From NCBI RefSeq assembly GCF_012849095.1, contig NZ_CP051680.1:6320001-6384000 (forward strand): a DNA stretch of 64,000 bases. The letters are read 5' to 3'. Positions 16,397-23,590 of this stretch are shown here, one piece after another. A program made the translations under genes and the position numbers. The number at the start of each line of letters is the position of its first letter. Position 1 is the first letter of the stretch. The notes below the pieces were generated by a model. The model saw only the letters and a program-made list of their open reading frames with translations. It had not been told where the DNA came from and searched no databases. This stretch comes from Cohnella herbarum (GTDB lineage Bacteria; Bacillota; Bacilli; Paenibacillales; Paenibacillaceae).

Positions 16397-17191
16397 ATGT
16401 CCGATAGTATCCTGAAATCCATCCTTAACGAATTGAACAAGATCGAGCAAACGGAAGACGTGCGTATCCTATACGCTTGCGAATCAGGAAGCCGGGCGTG
16501 GGGGTTCCCTTCGCAAGACAGCGACTACGACGTCCGCTTCATCTACGTTCGCAAGCCGGAATGGTACTTATCCATATTCGACCGGAGGGACGTCATTGAA
16601 CGGCCCATCAGCGACCTGCTCGACGTTAACGGCTGGGACTTGAGAAAAGCGCTGAATCTGTTCCGCAAGTCGAATCCGCCGCTGCTTGAATGGCTTCAAT
16701 CTCCGATCGAGTATATGGAGCAATACGGAGTGATCGACCGGATCCGCGGCGTCTCGTCCCGTACCTTCTCACCCAAATCTTGTATGTACCATTATCTTCA
16801 CATGGCCAGAGGGAATTACAGAACCTATTTGCAAGGGGAGCGTGTCAGACTCAAGAAATACTTCTACGTACTTCGTCCCGTTCTCGCATGCGAATGGATC
16901 GAGAGATATGATACTATGCCTCCGATTTCGTTCGATGAGTTGCTGGATAGAATGATCCCCGATGGCAGCGAGTTGAAGCTAGTCGTGCTTGATCTGTTTC
17001 GGCGGAAAAGAGCGGGGGAGGAGCTCGACGACGAGCCGAGAATAGATACGATCAACGACTATTTGGAAGAAAGACTGGCTCATTTTGAGGCCGCGGCCGC
17101 TTCCCTGGAGGGAGCGGAAGGCCGGCTGGATAGCCATCTGGATTCCTTATTCCGCTCCGCATTGCATGAAGCATGGAGCGTGAAGCATTAA
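16397..17191 (+). CDS. COG3541/YcgL-type nucleotidyltransferase
   Basis: 264 residues, ATG 7 bp after AAAGGGGA and 34 bp behind the YkuK-like gene. The polymerase-beta fold signature GSRAWGFPSQ-DSDYD (residues 31-45) gives the GS loop and the two metal-binding aspartates, placing it among the MNT-type minimal nucleotidyltransferases related to Bacillus YcgL. The C-terminal half is helical and probably binds the substrate. Relatives are known near RtcB and SPFH proteins, where transfer of nucleotides to RNA ends or to a protein has been suggested. The true substrate is unknown. Confidence 0.83.
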   Translation: MSDSILKSILNELNKIEQTEDVRILYACESGSRAWGFPSQDSDYDVRFIYVRKPEWYLSIFDRRDVIERPISDLLDVNGWDLRKALNLFRKSNPPLLEWLQSPIEYMEQYGVIDRIRGVSSRTFSPKSCMYHYLHMARGNYRTYLQGERVRLKKYFYVLRPVLACEWIERYDTMPPISFDELLDRMIPDGSELKLVVLDLFRRKRAGEELDDEPRIDTINDYLEERLAHFEAAAASLEGAEGRLDSHLDSLFRSALHEAWSVKH

Positions 17192-17253
17192 ACAATGGGG
17201 CTTACGATCGGCGCCATCCTGCGATTGACGGGATTTCGGAATGATCCCGCAGT

Positions 17254-17400
17254 GCCGAAGCGCTCGCTTCCGGTATGCTGCAGAGATGGGCGGCGTAGGC
17301 CTCTCCCATATGGAGGTTCGAATCCTTCTCACATTGTAGATGTGAAGCCATGGTAGGCACTCGACTTCTAATCGAGAGCAAGACAACCGAAATGCCGGAA
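17254..17400 (+). ncRNA. tRNA-like RNA with permuted arm order (permuted tRNA-Arg(TCT) gene or Y-RNA-like mimic)
   Basis: The elements of a tRNA occur in the order T arm, 3' acceptor strand, 5' acceptor strand, D arm, anticodon arm. T arm: GGAGG-TTCGAAT-CCTTC (17312-17328). Acceptor strands: TCACATT (17329-17335) and GATGTGA (17339-17345), seven pairs with only 3 nt between them. D-like stem GCC/GGC with loop ATGGTA (17347-17358). Anticodon stem CTCGA/TCGAG with loop CTTCTAA (17360-17376), anticodon TCT. A 9-bp helix, TTCCGGTAT (17268-17276) with ATGCCGGAA (17392-17400), encloses the whole unit. GCCGAAG at 17254-17260 fits the Ro-binding motif GNCGAAN(0-1)G of bacterial Y RNAs. No T arm lies downstream in the normal position. 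Confidence 0.6.
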
Positions 17401-17655
17401 TCGGAATTCTCCGCGAAGCCTTCGGGCAACGCACCCGCGCCAAGCTTTGCGGTCCGCGGATACCGGCGGGGGAAGAATGGTTCGTTTGCGCGTAACTGAA
17501 AGTGGATAGTCGTCGATTAGCAAAGGGATCGGCAGCTCCCGCCGAACGACCGCGCACGGAACATACGCGACTCCCGTCTCAAGCGAGACTTCCGCCGAAG
17601 CGCGGGAAGGATTCCGGGGAAGGCGCACTTATTTTATCGAAAAGAGGAAATACCC
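17401..17655 (+). other. GC-rich, structured non-coding stretch before the SPFH gene
   Basis: No convincing ORF. Several inverted repeats are visible: TCCGCG (17409) with CGCGGA (17455), GTCTC-AAGC-GAGAC at 17576-17589, and TTCC/GGAA flanking 17590-17608. Two more GNCGAAN(0-1)G matches occur at 17541-17548 and 17594-17600. The stretch probably continues the structured RNA that begins at about 17,200, or is a leader of the SPFH-rtcB mRNA. The part before it (17192-17253) also holds a CGGGAT/ATCCCG hairpin. Confidence 0.4.
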
Positions 17656-18762
17656 ATGAAAACGATTATACGAGCCGACGAACGGGGACTCCTGTTCAAA
17701 GACGGCAACTACATGAAATATTTGAAACCCGGTACCTACCGGTTCTGGCCTTTTTCCGATTATCAAGCGATAACGGTCAACGTGAACAAACCTTTTTCCG
17801 TCCCGGATCGGGATCTGAACCTGTTCTTGCAGGATGAGCAACTCTTGAACGATCTTGCGATCGTGGACGTTCAAGATTACGAGTATGTGCTTCACTTCGA
17901 AGATGGCAAGATTACCCGCCTGCTGCCTACCGGCAAGTACGCGTTCTGGAAAGGTTGGAAGACTCACGAGTTCATCCGGGTAGATGCCCGCAATCCGGAA
18001 ATTCCGGCCGAGGTGGACGTATCCGTGTTGACGCGCCTGAATAGCGTATACTTGCAATCCTATGAGGTAACGAGCCATGAGAAAGGATTGCTGTTCATAG
18101 ACAACACGTATCGGAAAACGCTCGTTCCGGGAAAATATTACTTCTGGAAGGGGCCCGTCTCCGCGGTCGTGAAGACGGTGGATACGAGGCAGCTTCAGCT
18201 GGATATGACAGGACAGGAAATGATGACGGAAGACAAAGTTACGCTACGGTTAAACTTCGTTTGCCAATACCGCATAACGGATCCGCTGAAAGCGCTGGAG
18301 ATCAAGTCCTTCGAGGATCAGATCTACGTCCTGCTGCAGCTCGTTCTGCGCGAGTACGTAGGAACGATGAAACTGGATGAACTGCTTCGGACGAAGCAGG
18401 AGATCGGAGCTTACGTGCTCTCCAAGCTGAACGGCAAGGGCGAGGAGCTCGGCGTAAGCTTCCAATCCGCAGGAGTCAAGGATATTATCCTGCCGGGAGA
18501 CGTGAAGGAAATTCTGAACACGGTTCTAATCGCGGAGAAGCAAGCGCAGGCCAACCTGATCACGCGCCGTGAAGAAACGGCATCTACCCGTAGCCTGTTG
18601 AACACGGCCAAGCTGCTCGACGAAAACGAGACGCTGTACCGTCTGAAGGAGTTGGAATTCATGGAGAAGATCTGCGACAAGATCGGAAGCATCTCTCTAT
18701 CTAACGGCGGTAACATGCTGGAGCAACTGAATGCCCTTATCTCGACAAAAGGAAAAACTTAG
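17656..18762 (+). CDS. SPFH/band-7 (slipin family) protein
   Basis: 368 residues, ATG 7 bp after AAAGAGGA. The N-terminus holds two similar segments (ERGLLFKDGNYMKYLKPGTYRFW near 9-31 and EKGLLFIDNTYRKTLVPGKYYFW near 137-159), followed by the SPFH domain (~160-300; VKTVDTRQLQLDMTGQEMMTEDKVTL) and a helical coiled-coil-like tail. Unlike classic slipins there is no clear N-terminal membrane helix. SPFH proteins build oligomeric cages or membrane scaffolds; in RtcB gene sets they are thought to organise the repair machinery. The rtcB start follows after 35 bp, so the two are one operon. Confidence 0.87.
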   Translation: MKTIIRADERGLLFKDGNYMKYLKPGTYRFWPFSDYQAITVNVNKPFSVPDRDLNLFLQDEQLLNDLAIVDVQDYEYVLHFEDGKITRLLPTGKYAFWKGWKTHEFIRVDARNPEIPAEVDVSVLTRLNSVYLQSYEVTSHEKGLLFIDNTYRKTLVPGKYYFWKGPVSAVVKTVDTRQLQLDMTGQEMMTEDKVTLRLNFVCQYRITDPLKALEIKSFEDQIYVLLQLVLREYVGTMKLDELLRTKQEIGAYVLSKLNGKGEELGVSFQSAGVKDIILPGDVKEILNTVLIAEKQAQANLITRREETASTRSLLNTAKLLDENETLYRLKELEFMEKICDKIGSISLSNGGNMLEQLNALISTKGKT

Positions 18763-18797
18763 CTACAATGTAGTTCATGAAGAGGAGTTGAATCCAA

Positions 18798-20024
18798 ATG
18801 GCATACCAAACCATCGGCGGGGTTCGCGTCTGGGGCAACCCGGACGAAGGCGCGTTAGCGCAAGCTCGGACCTGCGCGGAAACCGGCAACGTGGTTCAAG
18901 CGTTGCTAATGGCCGACCATCACAAAGGCTACAGTCAACCGATCGGAGGTGTTATCGCGTATGACGGGCAAATTTCCCCTTCGGGCGTCGGTTACGATAT
19001 CGGATGCGGGAACAAGGCGGTAAGGACGAATTTGAACGCCGCCGACGTGAAAGGCCGAATCGGCAATATCATGAACGAAATCGCGCGGAAAATCTCGTTC
19101 GGCATCGGTCGCGCCAATAGCGAGAAGGTCGATCATGCGTTATTCGACGACCCGGATTGGAGCGTCTACTCGGCGGTCGGTCGCCAAGAGCACGACAAAC
19201 TGAAGGCTTTAGCCCGGGATCAGTTGGGGACTGTCGGAAGCGGGAATCATTTCGTGGATTTGTTCGAAGAATTCGGAACGGGCCGCTTGTGGATCGCCAA
19301 CCATTTCGGAAGCCGGGGATTCGGACATAAGACGGCGAGCGGGTTTCTGAATCTAGCCGCCGGAAGAGAATTTCTGGGCAAAGCCCCGGGCGAGACGATG
19401 GATCAGCCGCCGACGTTACTGGATATGGACAGCGAGCTGGGGGACATGTATTTCCGGGCAATGAAACTTGCCGGAAGATATGCCTATGCGGGTCGCGACT
19501 ATGTCATCGAACAATTGCTGGCTATTCTCGGTGCCGAATCGGATTTCGAGGTTCACAACCATCACAACTTTGCGTGGAAAGAGACGCATAACGGCAAAGA
19601 CGCAATCGTCGTGCGTAAGGGAGCAACGCCTTCAGCGCCAGGTCAAACCGGATTCATCGGCGGTAGCATGGGGGATATCTCCGTTATCGTACGGGGCAAA
19701 GATACCGCGGAGAACCGCGATTCCTTCTATAGCACGGTACATGGAGCCGGACGCATCATGAGCCGGACGCAAGCCGCCGGCAAGATGAATTGGAAGTCCC
19801 GCACTCGTTCCGGTGGAGCGATCTCGCCGGATCGAATGGCGGAAGCCGTTCGCGACTACGGCGTCGAGCTCCGCGGAGCGGGTACCGACGAGAGTCCGTT
19901 CGTATACCGCAAGCTGCAAGAGGTGCTGGACGCGCATGCGGAAACGATCGACGTACTGCATGTGTTGCGGCCGATCGGAGTCTGCATGGCCGGGGCCGAC
20001 GAGTTTGATCCCTATAAGGATTAA
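18798..20024 (+). CDS. rtcB: RtcB RNA-splicing ligase
   Basis: 408 residues, the same length as E. coli RtcB, with GAGGAG 10 bp before the ATG. All core motifs are present: DHHKGYSQPIGG, GVGYDIGCGN (metal-binding Cys), GTVGSGNHFVDL, EVHNHHNFAWKE (metal-binding His), GFIGGSMGD, and HGAGR, whose His (residue ~315) is the GMP-accepting catalytic residue. The enzyme joins 2',3'-cyclic-phosphate or 3'-phosphate ends to 5'-OH ends, the products of anticodon nucleases. The metal-site aspartate of the common DxH motif appears as DHH. It closes the operon that starts at the tRNA array and is convergent with udk. Confidence 0.95.
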   Translation: MAYQTIGGVRVWGNPDEGALAQARTCAETGNVVQALLMADHHKGYSQPIGGVIAYDGQISPSGVGYDIGCGNKAVRTNLNAADVKGRIGNIMNEIARKISFGIGRANSEKVDHALFDDPDWSVYSAVGRQEHDKLKALARDQLGTVGSGNHFVDLFEEFGTGRLWIANHFGSRGFGHKTASGFLNLAAGREFLGKAPGETMDQPPTLLDMDSELGDMYFRAMKLAGRYAYAGRDYVIEQLLAILGAESDFEVHNHHNFAWKETHNGKDAIVVRKGATPSAPGQTGFIGGSMGDISVIVRGKDTAENRDSFYSTVHGAGRIMSRTQAAGKMNWKSRTRSGGAISPDRMAEAVRDYGVELRGAGTDESPFVYRKLQEVLDAHAETIDVLHVLRPIGVCMAGADEFDPYKD

Positions 20025-20062
20025 AATTAGATTTCCCCGCTGCATTTGAATAATGTAGGTAA

Positions 20063-20674
20063 TTAGATCAAATATTTTTCCGTCAAAACGGATAACAATT
20101 CAATGCCGACCTCGTTTTGTCCTCCTTGAGGGATGATCAGGTCGGCATATTTTTTGGACGGTTCGATGAACGCTTCGTGCATCGGTTTAACCGTGGTCAT
20201 ATATTGCTTGTGAATCGATTGGATCGTACGTCCGCGCTCTTCTATGTCCCGGAGAACCCTGCGAAGGATGCGGACGTCGGGATCGGTATCGACGAACACC
20301 TTGATGTCGAGAAATTCGCGGAGCTTCTCGTCGGACAGTACGTGGAGTCCTTCGATAATTACGATATTACTCGGCTTGAGTTCCACCGTCTCGACCGCGG
20401 AGCGGGCATCGACCGTAAAATCGTACACCGGCGCGTGCGCTGGTTGTCCTTTTTTCAGCAGAATGAGGTGTTGGATCAATAGCTCGTTATCGAAGACGAG
20501 CGGATGATCGTAGTTGATCGCTCTCCGTTCTTCGGCGCCGAGATGCGAATGATCCTTATAGTAGTTATCTTGAGAGATGAATGTGACTTTATCCGCACCG
20601 AGGCGGTCAATGACGGATCGGGCAACAGTTGTTTTGCCGGAGCCCGTCCCTCCGGCGATTCCGATAATGAGCAT
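20063..20674 (-). CDS. udk: Uridine kinase
   Basis: 203 residues from the ATG at 20674; homologues begin with this MLIIGIAGGTGSGKTT segment, and the frame upstream has no better start, although GGGAGG is rather far (14 bp). The P-loop GGTGSGKTT, the FISQDNYYKD substrate loop and the LRRVLRDIEERGRT lid are all present. It phosphorylates uridine and cytidine to the monophosphates in the salvage pathway. Bacillus Udk has about 211 residues. It is convergent with rtcB (38 bp apart), with no clear terminator between. Confidence 0.94.
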   Translation of the reverse strand: MLIIGIAGGTGSGKTTVARSVIDRLGADKVTFISQDNYYKDHSHLGAEERRAINYDHPLVFDNELLIQHLILLKKGQPAHAPVYDFTVDARSAVETVELKPSNIVIIEGLHVLSDEKLREFLDIKVFVDTDPDVRILRRVLRDIEERGRTIQSIHKQYMTTVKPMHEAFIEPSKKYADLIIPQGGQNEVGIELLSVLTEKYLI

Positions 20675-20790
20675 GGCGAATGAAGAAACCTCCCGCTGAG
20701 GAATGAAGAAGCAAATACAGTATTTTAGCACAGCCGGCTCAATTAATCACCTCGAATACGGGAGAAATTCACAAATTCAACAATTTGGAA

Positions 20791-20819
20791 TTGCTACTTG
20801 AGCTCGGACATGGTATGAT
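20791..20819 (+). promoter_or_regulatory. Putative promoter of the cold-shock operon
   Basis: TTGCTA (20791-20796), a 17-bp spacer and TATGAT (20814-20819). The -35 is imperfect. A start near 20826 would give a leader of about 134 nt before the csp ATG, typical of cold-shock genes. Confidence 0.55.
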
Positions 20820-20841
20820 AAGGACATTGAAACGGTGACCT

Positions 20842-20908
20842 AATTCACATAACGTAGAGGGTTATTCTTTTGGTGAAAATAACCTTGTACGCTATGTGAA
20901 TTTTTTAT
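20842..20908 (+). promoter_or_regulatory. Terminator-like leader hairpin upstream of csp
   Basis: AATTCACATAACGTA pairs with TACGCTATGTGAATT (one mismatch), enclosing GGTTATT/AATAACC, and six Ts follow. Located in the long csp leader, it could act as an attenuator or temperature-sensitive switch. It could also end a separate short RNA. Confidence 0.65.
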
Positions 20909-20959
20909 TTCTTAGTAAAATAAGAAGGTCATGTAAATAAGACTAAGGTGGTTATCAGT

Positions 20960-21160
20960 ATGGAATCAGGTACAGTGAAATGGTTTAACGCGGACAAAGG
21001 TTTCGGTTTTATCGAAGTTGAAGGCGGCAACGATGTATTCGTACACTTCAGCGCTATCGTCGGCGACGGCTACAAATCTTTGGACGAAGGCCAACGCGTC
21101 GAGTTCAATATCGTACAAGGCAATCGCGGACCTCAAGCCGAGAATGTCGTAAAACTGTAA
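20960..21160 (+). CDS. Cold-shock protein (CspA/CspB family)
   Basis: 66 residues. AAGGTGG 8 bp upstream selects ATG 20960 over the in-frame GTG at 20948. The RNA-binding motifs RNP1 (KGFGFIE) and RNP2 (VFVHFSAI) are intact on a five-stranded OB fold. It melts RNA secondary structure and acts as an RNA chaperone at low temperature. A terminator follows, then a YdjO-like gene. Confidence 0.96.
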   Translation: MESGTVKWFNADKGFGFIEVEGGNDVFVHFSAIVGDGYKSLDEGQRVEFNIVQGNRGPQAENVVKL

Positions 21161-21182
21161 GCCAAGAGCATCGAGTAAAATG

Positions 21183-21210
21183 CCCCGAACTTCTCGTTTG
21201 GGGTTTTTTT
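21183..21210 (+). terminator. Rho-independent terminator after csp
   Basis: A 7-bp stem CCCCGAA/TTTGGGG and a T7 run. Confidence 0.85.
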
Positions 21211-21254
21211 CATCGTTGGACCGCTCGACGAAACCAAGGAAAAGAGGGATGCGA

Positions 21255-21467
21255 ATGTATTATTCTCGGAAAAAACCGCTTGAAGAGATCCCGAACGAAT
21301 TAACCGCGATATGGAGTTGTTCGGATGACGGCTGCAAAGGATGGATGAGGGATAATTTCGCTTTTTCCATCGTTCCGGTGTGCTCGTTATGTAAATCCCC
21401 TATGGTCAGAAGCGAAAGAATGTTGGCCGCGGTCGTGAATACAAGCCCGAACCAGCTCAGAAAATAA
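21255..21467 (+). CDS. YdjO-like cold-inducible small zinc-ribbon protein
   Basis: 70 residues from ATG 21255, 6 bp after AAAGAGGG (an ATG at 21249 abuts that site). Two cysteine pairs, WSCSDDGC and VCSLCKSPM, separated by ~25 residues, would bind zinc. Size, the W-C...GC-W pattern and the position behind csp match the YdjO family of Bacillales. Its molecular role is unknown. Confidence 0.75.
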   Translation: MYYSRKKPLEEIPNELTAIWSCSDDGCKGWMRDNFAFSIVPVCSLCKSPMVRSERMLAAVVNTSPNQLRK

Positions 21468-21510
21468 TTGCGGAAAAAATTCTTCTCATCTAAATAAATG
21501 AAGACAGTTG

Positions 21511-21536
21511 CCTGACCGATCTCGGTTGGGTTTTTT
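21511..21536 (+). terminator. Rho-independent terminator after ydjO-like gene
   Basis: A short ACCG/CGGT stem extended by CC/GG pairs, then six Ts. Confidence 0.65.
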
Positions 21537-21637
21537 CTTTTTTCTGTGCCGTTTAATTCAACCTATAGGTTTATATTGAATTTACGTGCATGTTAGAGGA
21601 GTGGGAGGATTGTTATATTTTGATTGGGTGATGAATA

Positions 21638-21973
21638 TTGAGTTTCGACTACTCTATGATCGGTTATCGAATCAAGAAAGCCAGAGAAAACAAGGGGATT
21701 ACTCAGGAGATCTTGGCAGAGTCTATGGATGTTTCGAACGCCTACATAAGTAAGATTGAAAGAGGTCGGACACCTGTTAATCTTGATAACCTGGGCAAAA
21801 TCTGCGCGGTTCTCGAGACTTCTACCGATTATATTTTGCGTGGTACGAATAAGATTAGCGACGATTATACGCGGAATGAAATCATAGATATGCTAGAAGG
21901 GTGCTCACCGGAAAAAATAAAGCTGATCGCACTGGTCATCAAACCGATTCTTGATTACAATGGGGATGGGTAG
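21638..21973 (+). CDS. XRE-family transcriptional regulator
   Basis: 111 residues from a TTG start (GGGTG 7 bp upstream). Residues 8-65 form a helix-turn-helix of the Cro/C1 type (IGYRIKKARENKGITQEILAESMDVSNAYISKIERGR), and the C-terminal helix EKIKLIALVIKPIL is typical of small SinR-like regulators. The next gene follows after 25 bp, forming a two-gene unit that may be self-regulated. Confidence 0.9.
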   Translation: MSFDYSMIGYRIKKARENKGITQEILAESMDVSNAYISKIERGRTPVNLDNLGKICAVLETSTDYILRGTNKISDDYTRNEIIDMLEGCSPEKIKLIALVIKPILDYNGDG

Positions 21974-21998
21974 TGTTGATTAGAGGAGGTTGCGAGAT

Positions 21999-22322
21999 TT
22001 GGCTCTGGCTCTGGAATTAGCGAAAACCTTCATCCAGAACAAGCTGCAAGCAATGGCAATGACTCACCTTCACGTTCGCAGGCAAGGCAGATGCTTAATC
22101 GTTTATTCAGTTGAGTGGGACGAGGTTGCGATTAGAGCGATTCTAACGCTGATGCCCAGAAACGATTTCGTTCTAAGCATTGCCAACCATCGCGGAAAGT
22201 GGCAGTTGATTCCTCTCGTAGGTCCTTTACCGGAGATGATGGCTGTACTTACCGAAGATTTGGCTTTCTCGCTGGCAAGATGGCCCAACAGTAGTTCCAA
22301 CAGATTTTACGAATCTTCTTGA
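21999..22322 (+). CDS. Hypothetical protein, 107 aa
   Basis: I prefer the TTG at 21999, 9 bp after AGGAGG; the in-frame TTG at 21990 lies against that site. The product has an N-terminal helix (ALELAKTFIQNKLQAMAM), a compact alpha-beta middle (HVRRQGRCLIVYSVEWDEV) and ends SSSNRFYESS. No family is recognised. It is probably cotranscribed with the XRE regulator. Confidence 0.65.
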   Translation: MALALELAKTFIQNKLQAMAMTHLHVRRQGRCLIVYSVEWDEVAIRAILTLMPRNDFVLSIANHRGKWQLIPLVGPLPEMMAVLTEDLAFSLARWPNSSSNRFYESS

Positions 22323-22339
22323 TTTAGAGACTCCATCAT

Positions 22340-22384
22340 ACGCCGCTTATCCTTCCATTATAAGGTTGGGTAAGGGGCGTTTTT
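22340..22384 (+). terminator. Terminator of the XRE gene pair
   Basis: ACGCC-G-CTTA-CC stem closed by GG-TAAG-GGCGT, then a T run. Confidence 0.75.
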
Positions 22385-22445
22385 CGTTGGAATAACAGGT
22401 CAGTCAAATGTCCAGCCAGCGTTAGTCATTCCCCGTTTGTCTTCC

Positions 22446-22640
22446 TCTAGCCATTATCCCCTTGATTCAGGGAAGGGGTCGAGGTAGCTGCTGACGGGTT
22501 TCTAGCCATTATCCCCTCCGTTCAGGGAAAAGGATCCTAGAGCTGCTGGCGGTTTCTAAAATTATCCCCTTGGTTCAGGGAAAGAGTTCGAAGAAGCTGT
22601 TGGTAAATTTTCAACCGATCTCCCATTCGTTCAGGAGCAC
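22446..22640. repeat. 55-bp imperfect tandem repeat, 3.5 copies
   Basis: Units begin at about 22446, 22501, 22555 and 22611 (period 54-56 bp). Each carries CCATTATCCCCT-xxx-TTCAGGGAAA and then AGCTGCTGG. The array fills the gap between the XRE cassette and the end of the transposase gene. There is no spacer diversity of the CRISPR kind. It may be a remnant of insertion or a repeat expansion. Confidence 0.75.
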
Positions 22641-22669
22641 ACCGTGTTATGGCGAAGAGTCGCCGAAGT

Positions 22670-23590
22670 TTAGCTTACGGATTTCAATTGCTCAGAATAG
22701 TTGCGCTTACGTTGCAAGGAGCGATCTTCGCGCCGAATGAGCGCAGGGTATGTCAGAGTGGGGAATACGGCGCTATGTCGTAGCAGATTTTCGAACGGGT
22801 CGGCGTTTCGATTAGCATAATTAAACCCGAAACAAAATTGATCTAGATAAGATTGCAAATGTTTGGGACCGATTCCGTTAAAAGTATTATTAATCCACCC
22901 GGTAGCGGAGTTACACAATTGGATGAGTGGCTTGTATCTATGACGGCTAAACTTATGGATGACAATCGTAATATCCGTTGTAGCGGAATGGAGGAGCGTC
23001 TTAACAAAGTCATGACTCGCTTCCGAAGTAATACGGTCGTAAATAAGATGGTGATCAGGAACTTGTTTGATCTTAATATGAGTAATTCGATCATTATCAA
23101 TTGTGCCGCCAATTAGCAATGGCTGCTCTTGAGGATGTCGGTAGATGGTAGGGTTATATGGGCGACCGTAGACACCGCAATTTATTCGGACAAGCCCCGT
23201 AAGAAGCTCGCTGGAACCGGCGGTTGACATTGCATAGCGGATCTTGTGACAGATAAGCCATGCGGTTTTGTAAGTTGTCCCTATAATAGAAGCCAGTCGC
23301 AGTGCGCTAATTCCTTGAGGTGCAGCATGAAGAAATATTGCCTGAAACCACAGTTTTAAGGGGGTTCGGCTGCCCTCCATAATCGTACCTGATCGGATCG
23401 AAGTTTGTGCGCCGCATGAACGGCATTCGTAAAGCGGTAATTTACGAGAGCGGATACAATAATATTGGCGATGAGAGCAGCGTGGGCAAATAAACCCGTC
23501 CGGCCATCTGGCGGAAAATAAGGCTTGGGAGCAAGTTTCTTCATTGTCATAATGAGAGCAAAATTGCTCAAACGTCATTGTCATATTCAT
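22670..23590 (-). CDS. IS1595/ISXO2-like transposase, catalytic residues apparently lost
   Basis: 306 residues from the ATG at 23590 (GGTGGGTGAT upstream). An N-terminal zinc ribbon (CPRCSHRQYYC ... CRSCGAQTS) and the KLWFQAIFLHAAPQGISALRLASIIG segment identify the family. The usual first acidic motif (VEVDE) reads VRINCG, the second (a TD motif before W) reads VIHKFSRH, and the last (IEGFW) reads INNTFNG, so the DDE-type triad seems absent. The C-terminal PKHLQSYLDQFCFGFN block is kept. The ORF is intact, which suggests either recent loss of activity or a retained non-transposing role. I saw no clear terminal inverted repeats. Confidence 0.78.
   Translation of the reverse strand: MNMTMTFEQFCSHYDNEETCSQALFSARWPDGFICPRCSHRQYYCIRSRKLPLYECRSCGAQTSIRSGTIMEGSRTPLKLWFQAIFLHAAPQGISALRLASIIGTTYKTAWLICHKIRYAMSTAGSSELLTGLVRINCGVYGRPYNPTIYRHPQEQPLLIGGTIDNDRITHIKIKQVPDHHLIYDRITSEASHDFVKTLLHSATTDITIVIHKFSRHRYKPLIQLCNSATGWINNTFNGIGPKHLQSYLDQFCFGFNYANRNADPFENLLRHSAVFPTLTYPALIRREDRSLQRKRNYSEQLKSVS

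Noticed and set aside
17191..17345. Ordinary long tRNA or tmRNA using ACAATG (17192) with CATTGT (17332) as acceptor
   Set aside because: The 6-bp match exists, but no D or anticodon arm forms between these positions in the right order, and no tag-coding frame is visible.
17202..17429. Minus-strand 75-aa ORF
   Set aside because: It is antisense to the tRNA-like RNA and contains the same type of artefact peptide (CEKDSNLHMG); no ribosome site.
22446..22640. CRISPR array
   Set aside because: The whole 55-bp unit is conserved with no variable spacers of uniform length, and no cas gene is present.
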